A DNA stretch of 38,586 bases from Luteimonas sp. ANT-B3E (GTDB lineage Bacteria > Pseudomonadota > Gammaproteobacteria > Xanthomonadales > Xanthomonadaceae), in NCBI GenBank assembly GCA_001683895.1, contig LXQJ01000035.1:33024-71609 (forward strand), in the 5' to 3' direction. Under the pieces are notes generated by a model, which saw only the letters and a list, made by a program, of their open reading frames with translations, was not told where the DNA came from and searched no databases. Positions 21,138 to 29,010 of the stretch are shown one piece after another (position 1 is the stretch's first letter; every line of letters starts with the position of its first letter). The position numbers and the translations under genes are program-made.

Positions 21138-22508
21138 TCAGCCGATGGACAGGGTGGTGTCGCGGCGCTCGGCCAGGCGCTTCTCGAGGTAATGGATGTT
21201 TTGGCCGCCCTGCTGGAAGCCGGCGTCGGCCAGGATCCGCTGCTGCAGCGGGATGTTGGTGCGGATGCCGTCGACCACCATCTCCGACAACGCGGTGCGC
21301 ATGCGCGCGATCGCCTGTGCGCGGTCGGCACCGTGCACGATCAGCTTGCCGATCATCGAGTCGTAGTTGGCGGGCACGCGGTAGCCCTCGTAGATGTGCG
21401 AATCCACGCGCACACCCGGGCCGCCGGGGGCGTGGAAGTGCGCGATCAGGCCGGGGGACGGCATGAAGGTCTCGGGGTCCTCGGCGTTGATGCGGCACTC
21501 GATCGCGTGCCCGGCCAGCACCACGTCCTGCTGCCGGATCGACAGCGGCTTGCCGGACGCGATCATCAGCTGCTCGCGCACCAGGTCGATGCCGGTCACC
21601 ATCTCGGTCACCGGGTGCTCCACCTGGATCCGGGTGTTCATCTCGATGAAGTAGAAGCGCCCGTCCTCGTACAGGAATTCGAAGGTGCCGGCGCCGCGGT
21701 AGCCGATGCGCAGGCAGGCCTCGGTGCAGACGCGCCCGATCTCCGCGCGCTGCTCCGGCGTGATGCCGGGCGCGGGCGCTTCCTCGACCACCTTCTGGTG
21801 CCGGCGCTGCATCGAACAGTCGCGTTCGCCCAGGTGGATGGCGTGGCCCTGGCCATCGGCGAGCACCTGGATCTCCACGTGGCGTGGGTTCTCCAGGAAC
21901 TTCTCCATGTAGACCATGTCGTTGCTGAACGCGGCAAGGGCCTCCTGCTTGGTGGTGGCGATCGCGGTCGGCAGCGCGGCCTCGGTGTGCACAACACGCA
22001 TGCCGCGTCCGCCGCCGCCGCCCGCGGCCTTGACGATCACCGGGTAGCCGATCCCGCGCGCGATCTTGACGTTGGTGGCGGCGTCGTCGCCCAGCGGACC
22101 GCCGGAGCCGGGCACGCAGGGCACGCCTGCCTCCTTCATCGCGCGAATCGCCTCCACCTTGTCGCCCATCAGCCGGATGGTCTCGGCCCTGGGGCCGATG
22201 AAGATGAAGCCGGACTGCTCGACGCGCTCGGCGAAGTCGGCGTTCTCGCTCAGGAACCCGTAGCCGGGGTGGATCGCCTGCGCGTCGGTGACCTCGGCCG
22301 CGGCGATGATGCTGGCCATGTCGAGGTAGCTCTTCTGCGACGGCGCCGGGCCGATGCACACCGACTCGTCGGCCATCGCCACGTGCTTGAGGTTGCGGTC
22401 GACGGTGGAGTGCACCGCGACCGTACGGATGCCAAGCGCATGGCAGGCGCGCAGGATGCGCAGCGCGATCTCGCCGCGGTTGGCGATGACGACCTTGTCC
22501 AGGGGCAT
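21138..22508 (-). CDS. accC: Acetyl-CoA carboxylase, biotin carboxylase subunit
   Basis: AccC carboxylates the biotin on AccB using ATP and bicarbonate, the first half-reaction of malonyl-CoA formation. The 456-residue product has the standard order. [18 protein letters not shown] starts the biotin-carboxylase N-domain. The ATP-grasp core has [15 protein letters not shown], the helix [15 protein letters not shown], the active-site [17 protein letters not shown] and the Glu-rich [15 protein letters not shown]. The C-domain contains [11 protein letters not shown] and [12 protein letters not shown]. Length equals the E. coli enzyme to within about ten residues. The ATG at 22508 comes 10 bases after the accB stop, so the two subunits are made from one message. 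Confidence 0.98.
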   Translation of the reverse strand: MPLDKVVIANRGEIALRILRACHALGIRTVAVHSTVDRNLKHVAMADESVCIGPAPSQKSYLDMASIIAAAEVTDAQAIHPGYGFLSENADFAERVEQSGFIFIGPRAETIRLMGDKVEAIRAMKEAGVPCVPGSGGPLGDDAATNVKIARGIGYPVIVKAAGGGGGRGMRVVHTEAALPTAIATTKQEALAAFSNDMVYMEKFLENPRHVEIQVLADGQGHAIHLGERDCSMQRRHQKVVEEAPAPGITPEQRAEIGRVCTEACLRIGYRGAGTFEFLYEDGRFYFIEMNTRIQVEHPVTEMVTGIDLVREQLMIASGKPLSIRQQDVVLAGHAIECRINAEDPETFMPSPGLIAHFHAPGGPGVRVDSHIYEGYRVPANYDSMIGKLIVHGADRAQAIARMRTALSEMVVDGIRTNIPLQQRILADAGFQQGGQNIHYLEKRLAERRDTTLSIG

Positions 22509-22518
22509 GTGAAGCGCC

Positions 22519-22998
22519 TCAGCCGACCACGAACAGCGGCTGGTCGAACTCGACCGGCTGGCCGCTCTCGGCGAGCACCGCGACCACGGTGCCGGAGACA
22601 TCCGCCTCGATCGGGTTGAACATCTTCATCGCCTCGATGATCCCCAGCGTCTCGCCGGCCTTGACCGCCTGGCCGACGGTGACGAACGCCGGCTTGTCCG
22701 GCGACGGTGACAGGTAGAACGTGCCGACCATCGGCGAGCGCACCACGTGGCCATCGGGCAGCGCCGGGACGCCGCTCTCGGCAGGCGCGCGCATCGCGCC
22801 GCCGGTGGCGGCGTCGACCGGCGACGCCATCGGCATCGCAGGGGCCCGCGGCGGTTCGGCATACATCGGGGGTGGCGCATGGCCGCCGCGCGGCGTGCGC
22901 GCCAGGCGCACGGATTCCTCGCCCTCCTTGATCTCGATCTCGGCCAGGTTGGACTCCTCGAGCAGGTCGATGAGTTTCTTGATCTTGCGCAGGTCCAT
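22519..22998 (-). CDS. accB: Acetyl-CoA carboxylase, biotin carboxyl carrier protein
   Basis: AccB carries the biotin that moves between the carboxylase (AccC) and the carboxyltransferase. The 159-residue product starts with the conserved [17 protein letters not shown], followed by a short Pro/Ala-rich linker (about 45-80). The C-terminal biotinyl domain has [15 protein letters not shown] and the biotinylation site [11 protein letters not shown], where the Lys is modified. The thumb-like segment of the bacterial type is present in SPSPDKPAF. The ATG at 22998 is chosen because the family begins exactly with MDxRKIK; upstream sequence in this frame is Pro/Arg low-complexity. aroQ lies 132 bases upstream, so the promoter may sit in that gap or before aroQ. 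Confidence 0.97.
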   Translation of the reverse strand: MDLRKIKKLIDLLEESNLAEIEIKEGEESVRLARTPRGGHAPPPMYAEPPRAPAMPMASPVDAATGGAMRAPAESGVPALPDGHVVRSPMVGTFYLSPSPDKPAFVTVGQAVKAGETLGIIEAMKMFNPIEADVSGTVVAVLAESGQPVEFDQPLFVVG

Positions 22999-23130
22999 GC
23001 GGAGCCTCGTTGGCGGGTGCGTGGTGTCGGGCGGGCGATGCGGCGTGGCGTCAGGCGCCGGGCGGTTGCGTCGGGAGGGACGGTGTGGTGGGGCACACGG
23101 CGGTGGCGTTGCGCGCAACGTCGGCGGCGC

Positions 23131-23577
23131 TCATGCCGTGGCTCCGAGGCGCCGGATCGCGGCGTCGAGCGCGTAGCGGTAGCCGTCGGCACCGAAGCCG
23201 CAGACCACGCCCACGGCCAGGTCGCTGAAATAGCTGCGCTGGCGGAACGGTTCGCGCGTGTGCGGATTGGAGAGGTGGACTTCGATGAATGGCAGCGCCA
23301 CCGCGGCCAGCGCGTCGCGCAGCGCGACCGATGTGTGGGTCAGCCCGGCCGGGTTGAGCAGCAGGAACGCGGTGCCGTCACCGGCGGCGGCCTGCACGCG
23401 GTCGATCAGCGCGTGCTCGGCGTTGGACTGGAGGCTCTCGATGGCGTGTCCGTTGGCGGCCGCCTGCGCTGTGAGCGCGGCGTCGATCTCGGCCAGCGTG
23501 GTGCGGCCGTACACCGCCGGCTCGCGGGTGCCGAGCAGGTTGAGGTTGGGGCCGTGCAGGACCAGCAGCTGTGCCAT
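23131..23577 (-). CDS. aroQ: 3-dehydroquinate dehydratase, type II
   Basis: AroQ converts 3-dehydroquinate to 3-dehydroshikimate, step three of the shikimate pathway. The 148-residue product is the right size for the dodecameric type II enzyme. It contains [19 protein letters not shown], with the lid Arg and catalytic Tyr (Arg18, Tyr23). [13 protein letters not shown] gives the conserved Asn-Glu-x-x-Leu motif, [17 protein letters not shown] follows, and [14 protein letters not shown] contains the catalytic His. The order aroQ-accB-accC is common in gammaproteobacteria. The 144 bases upstream hold two stem-loops and probably the promoter. Confidence 0.97.
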   Translation of the reverse strand: MAQLLVLHGPNLNLLGTREPAVYGRTTLAEIDAALTAQAAANGHAIESLQSNAEHALIDRVQAAAGDGTAFLLLNPAGLTHTSVALRDALAAVALPFIEVHLSNPHTREPFRQRSYFSDLAVGVVCGFGADGYRYALDAAIRRLGATA

Positions 23578-23662
23578 CGGGGGCGCGGGACGCCATGTAC
23601 GGGAGGACGCGAGTCTGCGCGAAGCCGTGGATGGTGTCCAGATCGCCGAAGTTCTGCCGAAT

Positions 23663-23705
23663 AGGCGCGATTTAAGCGCCTGTTTGAGTTCGTGCTCCAG
23701 AACTC
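23663..23705 (-). terminator. Tandem stem-loops between the TlpA-like gene and aroQ
   Basis: Two perfect inverted repeats lie end to end: AGGCGC-N7-GCGCCT (23663-23681) and GAGTTC-N8-GAACTC (23686-23705). They begin 16 bases after the stop of the minus-strand TlpA-like gene. No U-run follows on the minus strand, so a classical intrinsic terminator is not shown. They could partly end transcription, protect the 3' end, or bind a regulator of aroQ. Confidence 0.35.
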
Positions 23706-23721
23706 GCCCGGCGCGCGGCGC

Positions 23722-24318
23722 TCAGGGCGCTGCCCAGCCGTCGATCTCGCCGTGCGAGAACGGCCCGACGCGCTGCTTGCGCACGCGGCCCTCGGCATCG
23801 AGCAGCACCGTATACGGCAGCACGCCGCGCGGGTTGCCGAACTGCACGCTGCTGTCGCGCGGGCCCGGTGTGTCCAGCGCGATGCGGAAGTCGACCGGCA
23901 CCCGCTGCAGGAACGCCCGCACCGCGTCGGCGTCGTCGAGGGCGATGCCGACCACGTGGACGCCGGTGTCCCCCTGTGACTGCGCGTACCGGTCGAGCTC
24001 CGGCATCTCCTCGATGCAGGGTGCGCACCAGCTGGCCCAGAAGTTCACCAGCACCGGCCGCCCCAGGGTATCGCCGGGCAGCCGCAGCGGCACGCCGTCG
24101 AGCCCGGGCAGCACGACGTCGGGCACCCGGTCGCCACGCCCGGCGACCGCCAGGCCGTGGGGCGCCGGCGGGGCGACCAAGGCGTAGGCGCCCTGGACCG
24201 CGCGCTGGCCGAGCTCGGTGCGCAGCAGCGGCCCCGGCCCGTTGACGGCCAGCCCGGCGGCAACGCCGACGATCCCCGCCGCGAGCGCCACCAGCACGAT
24301 CTTCATCGACCCGCGCAT
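23722..24318 (-). CDS. TlpA/ResA-like membrane-anchored thioredoxin
   Basis: The 198-residue protein starts with an uncleaved-looking signal anchor (KIVLVALAAGIVGVAAGLAV) and continues with a periplasmic thioredoxin domain. The redox motif is WCAPC within NFWASWCAPCIEEMPELD. A cis-proline site follows at RGVLPYTVLLD, and the family motif VVGIALDD lies between. It probably passes electrons from DsbD to periplasmic disulfides, for example in cytochrome c or heme-protein maturation. The context supports this: dsbD is directly upstream and the genes overlap as TGATG. I chose the ATG at 24318 for that overlap; a second ATG at 24306 would shorten it by four residues. Confidence 0.88.
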   Translation of the reverse strand: MRGSMKIVLVALAAGIVGVAAGLAVNGPGPLLRTELGQRAVQGAYALVAPPAPHGLAVAGRGDRVPDVVLPGLDGVPLRLPGDTLGRPVLVNFWASWCAPCIEEMPELDRYAQSQGDTGVHVVGIALDDADAVRAFLQRVPVDFRIALDTPGPRDSSVQFGNPRGVLPYTVLLDAEGRVRKQRVGPFSHGEIDGWAAP

Positions 24319-26903
24319 CAGGGCGGGCCCGATGCGCGCGCCGCACGCGCCGAGAACGGCGCCGCGGCCTCGAAGCCGTACAGGCGCAGGTCGCGTCGCT
24401 CGCGGCCGTCGACGTAGTACAGCGTCGCCGGCGGTCCGACGATGCCCAGCGCGGCCATCAGCGCCCGGTCTACCGCGTCGTTGGCGGTGACGTCGGCCTT
24501 CAGCAGCACGAAGCCCGAGAGCGCCGCGTGCACCTCCCGGCGCGGGAGGGTGTCGCGCTCCATCTGTTTGCAGGCCACGCACCAGTCGGCATAGAAGTCG
24601 AACAGCAGCGGGCGGCCGGCGGCATCGGCCGCGGCCACCTCGCGCTCCAGGTCGGCCAGCGACTTGATGCTGCGGAACGCCAGCGCCGCGTCGGCGGATC
24701 CGGCGCCCGCCCGCAGCGCCGCCAGCGGCTGCAGTGGATCGCGTCCGCCGGCGAGCGCACCGACCAGCTGCGCGATGCCGATCACCACCAGCACCAGCGC
24801 CGCGGCGCGCGCCGTCCAGCGGGCGCCCTGGTGGCGCAGGCCACCCTGCACGGTCCACGCCCAGGCCGCGGCGCCGACCAGCAGCAGCGCGGTCAGCGCC
24901 AGCACCACCGGCCCCGGCACGATGCGCGACAGCATCCACAGCGCCAGCCCCAGGAACACGAATCCGAACACCCGCTGCGCCGCCAGCATCCACGGCCCGC
25001 TGGTTGGCATGCCGCGTCCGGCGGCGACGCCGAACGCCAGCAGCGGCGCGCCCATGCCCATCGCCAGCAGGAACAGCGCCGCGCCGCCGAACACCGGATC
25101 CTGCTGCTGCCCGATGTAGAGCACCGCGCCCGCCAGCGGCGGCGCCACGCAAGGCCCGACGATCAGCGCCGACAGCGCGCCCATCGTGGCGACCCCCGCC
25201 AGCGAACCGCCACGCTGGCGTTCGCTCAGCGCGCCCAGCCGCGCGCGCAGCGCCAGCGGCAGCTGCAGCGTGAACGCGCCGAAAGACGACAGCGCCAGCG
25301 CCACGAACAGCGCCGCAAACGCCGAGATGATCCACGGGTCCTGGAACGCGATCTGCAGGTTGGCGCCGAGCAGCGCGGCGACCACGCCGGCGGCGGTGAA
25401 CACCATTGCGTTGGCGAGCACGTAGATGAACGACAGCAGCAGCGCGCGACGTGTGCCGATACGGGTGCCGGCGCCGGCGATCAGCCCCGACAGGATCGGG
25501 ATCATCGGCAGCACGCACGGCGTGAATGCCAGCAGCAGTCCGGCGCCGAAGAACCCGAGCAGGGCGAGCCAGCGGTCGGGGCCGGACAGCGCGGCGGCGA
25601 GGCGACCGTCGGCGCCCTCCGCCGCGCCCGTGTCCGGATCGCCGCCGCGCGCTCCGGCTGACGCGATGGCGTCGGGCGCGATCGTCGCGCCAATGCCAGC
25701 GACGGCACCCGCGGTGCCAGGCGTCGCTGCGGAAGCTGCCGGGCCCCCGGCGGCGGCGGTCGTTGCCAACGCGGCCCCGGATGTAATGCCGGTGGTCGAC
25801 ACGTCGCCCGCCCCGGCGCGCGGCGTGGCTGCCCCGGCCAGCGCGGCCGATCGGGACGCGCCGCCAGACGCATCCGTGACCGCGTCGGCGGCCACGGTGA
25901 CCGTGCCCTTCGGTAGCGACACCCGCACGCTGCGGGTCATCGGCGGGTAACAGATGCCGTCGTTCTGACAGCCCTGGAACGTGACCCGGAGCGTGCCATC
26001 GACCGGCGCGGCAACGCGGCGGCGCAGCGGCAGCGGCACGTCGATCTGGCGGAAGTACACGACGCCGTCGCCGAAGTACGCGTCGCGGTGCGCGGTGCCT
26101 GCCGGCCAGCGCGGCGTGCCGGCGACGACACCCGCGGCGTCCAGCACGATCGTGGTGCGGTCGCGGTAGAGGTAGTAGCCCGGCGCCGGGGTGAAGCGCA
26201 GCAGCAGCGCGTCGCCGCCGTCGGCGATCGCCTCGAAGCCGAATGCCTGCTCCGGTGGCAGCGGCAGCGCGCCGGCGGCGCCGGGGCCGGTGCCCACGGC
26301 CCGCGCGCCTGCAGGCACCGCGACGCCGCCCGTGGCCCCCGCCGCCGCATCGCCGCCGATGCCGGCGCGGCGCAGCAGCGAGCGCCCGAGCGCGGCGAAT
26401 CCGGCGTCACCGTCGCCGGCGGCGGCGGCGGCGGGCAGGCGTACCGTGACCTCGCGCGTCTGCGGTGGGTAGCAGATGCCGGCATCTGCGCAGCCCTGGT
26501 ACTTCACCTGCAGTCGTACGCTGTCGCCACGCGCCGCGACCCCATCGAGCGTGCCGGTGACCCGCCCGCGGTAGGTCTCGACGTCGCCGAAGAATTCATC
26601 GGTGTGCGGCGCGCCCGCGGGCAGGCGCAGCGTCCCGGACGCGCTGGCGTCCAGCGGCGCGACGGCGATCCTGTGGCGATACAGGTAGTAGCCGTCGGCG
26701 ATGGTCCAGCTGACCGCGACCCCGTCCCGCGTCGGCGCGCTGGCCTGCAGCGCAAACGCCTCGTCGACCGGCAGCAGGTCGGCGGGATCGATGGCCGCGT
26801 ACAGCGGCATCGCGCACAGCGCCAGCAGCAAGCCCGCACACCGACGCCGCCATGCAGCGGGCGTTGTGGTGGCGGCATGGGCGGTGGATCGTCTCGGCAG
26901 CAC
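24318..26903 (-). CDS. dsbD: Protein-disulfide reductase DsbD with a duplicated N-terminal alpha domain
   Basis: DsbD moves electrons from cytoplasmic thioredoxin across the inner membrane to periplasmic partners. After a signal peptide (cleavage near LYA-AIDP) the 861-residue protein has two alpha domains instead of one. The first (about 37-155) has Cys138 and Cys144 in GCADAGICYPP. The second (about 214-330) has Cys312 and Cys318 in GCQNDGICYPP; both keep GYYLYR. An Ala/Gly/Thr linker of about 110 residues precedes the membrane beta domain, with Cys463 (TPCVLPMIP) and Cys585 (GPCVAPP). The gamma thioredoxin domain has DWCVACK (Cys775, Cys778). E. coli DsbD is about 565 residues. The GTG at 26903 is the only usable start before the signal peptide and has no strong ribosome site, so it is the least certain point. 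Confidence 0.93.
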   Translation of the reverse strand: MLPRRSTAHAATTTPAAWRRRCAGLLLALCAMPLYAAIDPADLLPVDEAFALQASAPTRDGVAVSWTIADGYYLYRHRIAVAPLDASASGTLRLPAGAPHTDEFFGDVETYRGRVTGTLDGVAARGDSVRLQVKYQGCADAGICYPPQTREVTVRLPAAAAAGDGDAGFAALGRSLLRRAGIGGDAAAGATGGVAVPAGARAVGTGPGAAGALPLPPEQAFGFEAIADGGDALLLRFTPAPGYYLYRDRTTIVLDAAGVVAGTPRWPAGTAHRDAYFGDGVVYFRQIDVPLPLRRRVAAPVDGTLRVTFQGCQNDGICYPPMTRSVRVSLPKGTVTVAADAVTDASGGASRSAALAGAATPRAGAGDVSTTGITSGAALATTAAAGGPAASAATPGTAGAVAGIGATIAPDAIASAGARGGDPDTGAAEGADGRLAAALSGPDRWLALLGFFGAGLLLAFTPCVLPMIPILSGLIAGAGTRIGTRRALLLSFIYVLANAMVFTAAGVVAALLGANLQIAFQDPWIISAFAALFVALALSSFGAFTLQLPLALRARLGALSERQRGGSLAGVATMGALSALIVGPCVAPPLAGAVLYIGQQQDPVFGGAALFLLAMGMGAPLLAFGVAAGRGMPTSGPWMLAAQRVFGFVFLGLALWMLSRIVPGPVVLALTALLLVGAAAWAWTVQGGLRHQGARWTARAAALVLVVIGIAQLVGALAGGRDPLQPLAALRAGAGSADAALAFRSIKSLADLEREVAAADAAGRPLLFDFYADWCVACKQMERDTLPRREVHAALSGFVLLKADVTANDAVDRALMAALGIVGPPATLYYVDGRERRDLRLYGFEAAAPFSARAARASGPP

Positions 26904-27254
26904 GTGTCGGGGGCGTCTCGCGGGGGGCCGGACAGGGTAGCCCAGCGGTCGCCGGCGTTGCGTGCGGCGGTTCGGCCGGCGCGGTTGCAATGCTGCGCTC
27001 CACCTGCACGGAACAGTGCGCCCGGGGCGCGTCGATTGCGCGCATTCGCATGGTGGAATCCTGCGCAACGATGCGTGCGGAATGTGCGTTTTCCCGCTGG
27101 TTGCGGGACGCCGGCAAGGCCGCTGCTTGGGTGGTGCATGCGTGAGACGAAGCATGCCGCGTGCCTGGTTGGCGCCGGTTCAGCGTGCGTTGAACCCTGG
27201 TCATTGGCCTGCTGACATCTCAGCGCATGACGCCAGGGGCTGGGGGGTTCATCG
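26904..27254. promoter_or_regulatory. Divergent intergenic region between dsbD and the rhodopsin cassette
   Basis: I see no gene in these 351 bases. They must hold the promoters of dsbD (leftward) and of the rhodopsin cassette (rightward). Two copies of the palindrome GCATGC (27136-27141 and 27152-27157) are 10 bases apart and form a stem-loop or a dyad operator. A poor sigma70-like pair, TTGAAC (27190-27195) and TGACAT (27213-27218, spacer 17), would start RNA near 27225. GGGGGG at 27242-27247 is the ribosome site for the rhodopsin. No match to a known light-regulator site is claimed. Confidence 0.4.
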
Positions 27255-28019
27255 ATGGAGCAGTTGGCTGCCGGTCAGTACTACCTGATCTACAACGCGT
27301 TCTCTTTCACCATCGCGACCATGGGGGCCGCGACGCTGTTCTTCTGGCTTGCGATGGGCCGGGTCAACAAACACTACCAACCCGCGCTGGTCGTCTCCGG
27401 CCTGGTGACGGCGATCGCCTGTTACCACTACTTCCGCATCTTCGGCAGCTGGACGGGTGCCTTCGTGGTCACCGGCGATGACGTGCGGCTCTCGGGCGCG
27501 CTGTTCAACCAGGCCTACCGCTACGTCGACTGGCTGCTCACCGTGCCGCTGCTGATGGTCGAGCTGATCCTGGTGATGCGGCTGTCGTCCAGCGAGACGA
27601 CGCGGACCAGCCTCAGGCTCGGCGGCGCCGCGGCGCTGATGATCGTGCTTGGCTACCCGGGCGAAGTGTCGGGCGGCATCGATTCCACCCGCTTTCTCTG
27701 GGGCGCGCTGTCGATGATCCCGTTCCTGTACATCGTCTACAGCCTGTTCGCGGGCCTGTCGAGGTCGATCGCCAGCCAGCCCGAGAGCGCACGCGGCCTG
27801 GTCAACCTGGCGCGCTGGGTGGTGCTGCTGTCGTGGAGCTTCTACCCGGTGGTGTACTTCGCGCCGTTCGTGCTGTCGCTCGAAGGCGGTACGTCGGTGA
27901 CCGTGATCGAGGTGGGCTACACCATCGCCGACCTGGTGGCGAAGGCGCTGTTCGGCGTGCTGATCTACATGATCGCGGTGCGCAAGTCCGATGCCGAGGA
28001 AGGCAGGGCGCACGTCTGA
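27255..28019 (+). CDS. Xanthorhodopsin-type light-driven proton pump
   Basis: This 254-residue seven-helix opsin would bind retinal and pump H+ out of the cell in light. Helix C reads YRYVDWLLTVPLLMVEL. Asp92 is the Schiff-base counter-ion, Thr96 and Glu103 (donor) complete the DTE pump triad, and Leu100 is at the green-tuning site. His58 (CYHYF) matches the His paired with the counter-ion in proteorhodopsins. Helix G has GYTIADLVAKALFG with Asp226 and the retinal Lys230. The N-terminus (GQYYLIYNAFSFTIATM) and LMIVLGYPGEVS are very close to Salinibacter xanthorhodopsin as I remember it. Gly150 (LWGALS) takes the place of the bulky Trp of bacteriorhodopsin; in xanthorhodopsin this Gly makes room for a carotenoid antenna. 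It heads the cassette, 130 bases before crtE. Confidence 0.96.
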   Translation: MEQLAAGQYYLIYNAFSFTIATMGAATLFFWLAMGRVNKHYQPALVVSGLVTAIACYHYFRIFGSWTGAFVVTGDDVRLSGALFNQAYRYVDWLLTVPLLMVELILVMRLSSSETTRTSLRLGGAAALMIVLGYPGEVSGGIDSTRFLWGALSMIPFLYIVYSLFAGLSRSIASQPESARGLVNLARWVVLLSWSFYPVVYFAPFVLSLEGGTSVTVIEVGYTIADLVAKALFGVLIYMIAVRKSDAEEGRAHV

Positions 28020-28044
28020 CCATGCCGTCAACGGCCCAGTCGCC

Positions 28045-28132
28045 GTCGGGCATCGCCCCGGCGGCGGCGACAGGCCGCCGTCCCGACACTGCAAGGCCCT
28101 GTCCGGGATTCCGGGCGGGGTGCTTCGCACCC
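28045..28132 (+). other. Structured spacer RNA between rhodopsin and crtE
   Basis: Starting 26 bases after the rhodopsin stop, an outer pair GTCGGG/CCCGAC (28045-28050 with 28082-28087) encloses a perfect 7-bp stem, CGGCGGC-GACAG-GCCGCCG (28062-28080). A second hairpin, GGGTGC-TTC-GCACCC, is at 28118-28132. No U-run follows either. This may be an attenuator or 3'-end protector that makes more rhodopsin than pathway-enzyme mRNA, or a REP-like element. It is the only sizeable gap within the cassette. Confidence 0.5.
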
Positions 28133-28149
28133 ATTCCAAGGCCGAGGGC

Positions 28150-29010
28150 ATGCGCCAGACAGAATCGTTGATGACGCGTGTCGAGGCCGGTATCCGCCAG
28201 CTGACGTCGCCCGAGGAGGGCGTCGCGGCGCGCGCGGCGCACGAGCACATGGCCGCTGGCGGCGCGCGCGTCCGTGCCCGCCTGACGCTCGACGCGGCGC
28301 TGGCACTGCGCTGTCCGCCCGATGTCGGCGTGGCGCTCGCGGTCGCCTGCGAGCTGCTGCACAACGCCTCGCTGGTCCACGACGACGTGCAGGATCGCGA
28401 CGCCTGGCGCCGCGGCAGGCCCAGCGTGTGGTCGCGGCACGGCGCCGGCGTTGCCATCTGCACCGGCGACCTGATGCTGTCGGCGGCCTATGCCGCGCTC
28501 GCCGGTGCCGGCAGCCGCGCCCCGCTGCTGGTGCGCCATGCGCACGCCGCGGTCGCGGCCGCGGTTGCTGGCCAGTGCGCGGCCACCTCGCCAGGCGACG
28601 TGGCCGCCGTCGACCTGCCCGCCTACGAGGCCATCGCCGCCGGCAAGTCCGGCGCGCTGCTCGGCCTGCCGCTGGAGCTGGCGCTGGTCGCGGCCGGACT
28701 CGGCGCGCAGGTGCCGCACGCGCGCGCCGCCGCGCGCCGCTTCGCGATCGGCTACCAGATGGCCGACGACATCGACGACGCCGACATCGATGCGGCGACA
28801 GGCAGCCTCAACGCGGTCGCGCTGCTGGGCCGCGACGGCCACGAGGCGCCGGCGGACGGCGTCCGCGACCTGGCGCTTGCGCACCTCGCAGCCGCCGTGT
28901 TGCTGGCCGAAGGGCTGCCCTCGGGCATCGGTACGCTGCTCGCCGCGCGCGCCGCCGCGCTGGCGGTCGCGCTCCACCGGCCCGCAATGCGGGACGCGCT
29001 GTCGGCGTGA
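28150..29010 (+). CDS. crtE: Polyprenyl (geranylgeranyl) diphosphate synthase for carotenoids
   Basis: The enzyme extends DMAPP with IPP to the C20 (or similar) diphosphate used by CrtB. The 286-residue product has the first aspartate-rich motif HDDVQD (Asp78, Asp79, Asp82) and the second DDIDD (206-210), with GKSGALLG (Lys166) between them. The N-terminal IPP-binding motif, usually GGKRxRP, is GGARVRA here, so the Lys and Pro are changed. GGPP as product is inferred from the operon, not from the sequence. I chose the ATG at 28150, with GAGGG just before it (tight spacing); an ATG at 28171 is a second choice. Its TGA overlaps the GTG start of crtI. Confidence 0.88.
   Translation: MRQTESLMTRVEAGIRQLTSPEEGVAARAAHEHMAAGGARVRARLTLDAALALRCPPDVGVALAVACELLHNASLVHDDVQDRDAWRRGRPSVWSRHGAGVAICTGDLMLSAAYAALAGAGSRAPLLVRHAHAAVAAAVAGQCAATSPGDVAAVDLPAYEAIAAGKSGALLGLPLELALVAAGLGAQVPHARAAARRFAIGYQMADDIDDADIDAATGSLNAVALLGRDGHEAPADGVRDLALAHLAAAVLLAEGLPSGIGTLLAARAAALAVALHRPAMRDALSA

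Noticed and set aside
27255..28019. Rhodopsin as a sodium or chloride pump or a sensory type
   Set aside because: The helix C triad is Asp-Thr-Glu, not the NDQ or NTQ pattern of ion pumps, and no transducer gene is next to it.
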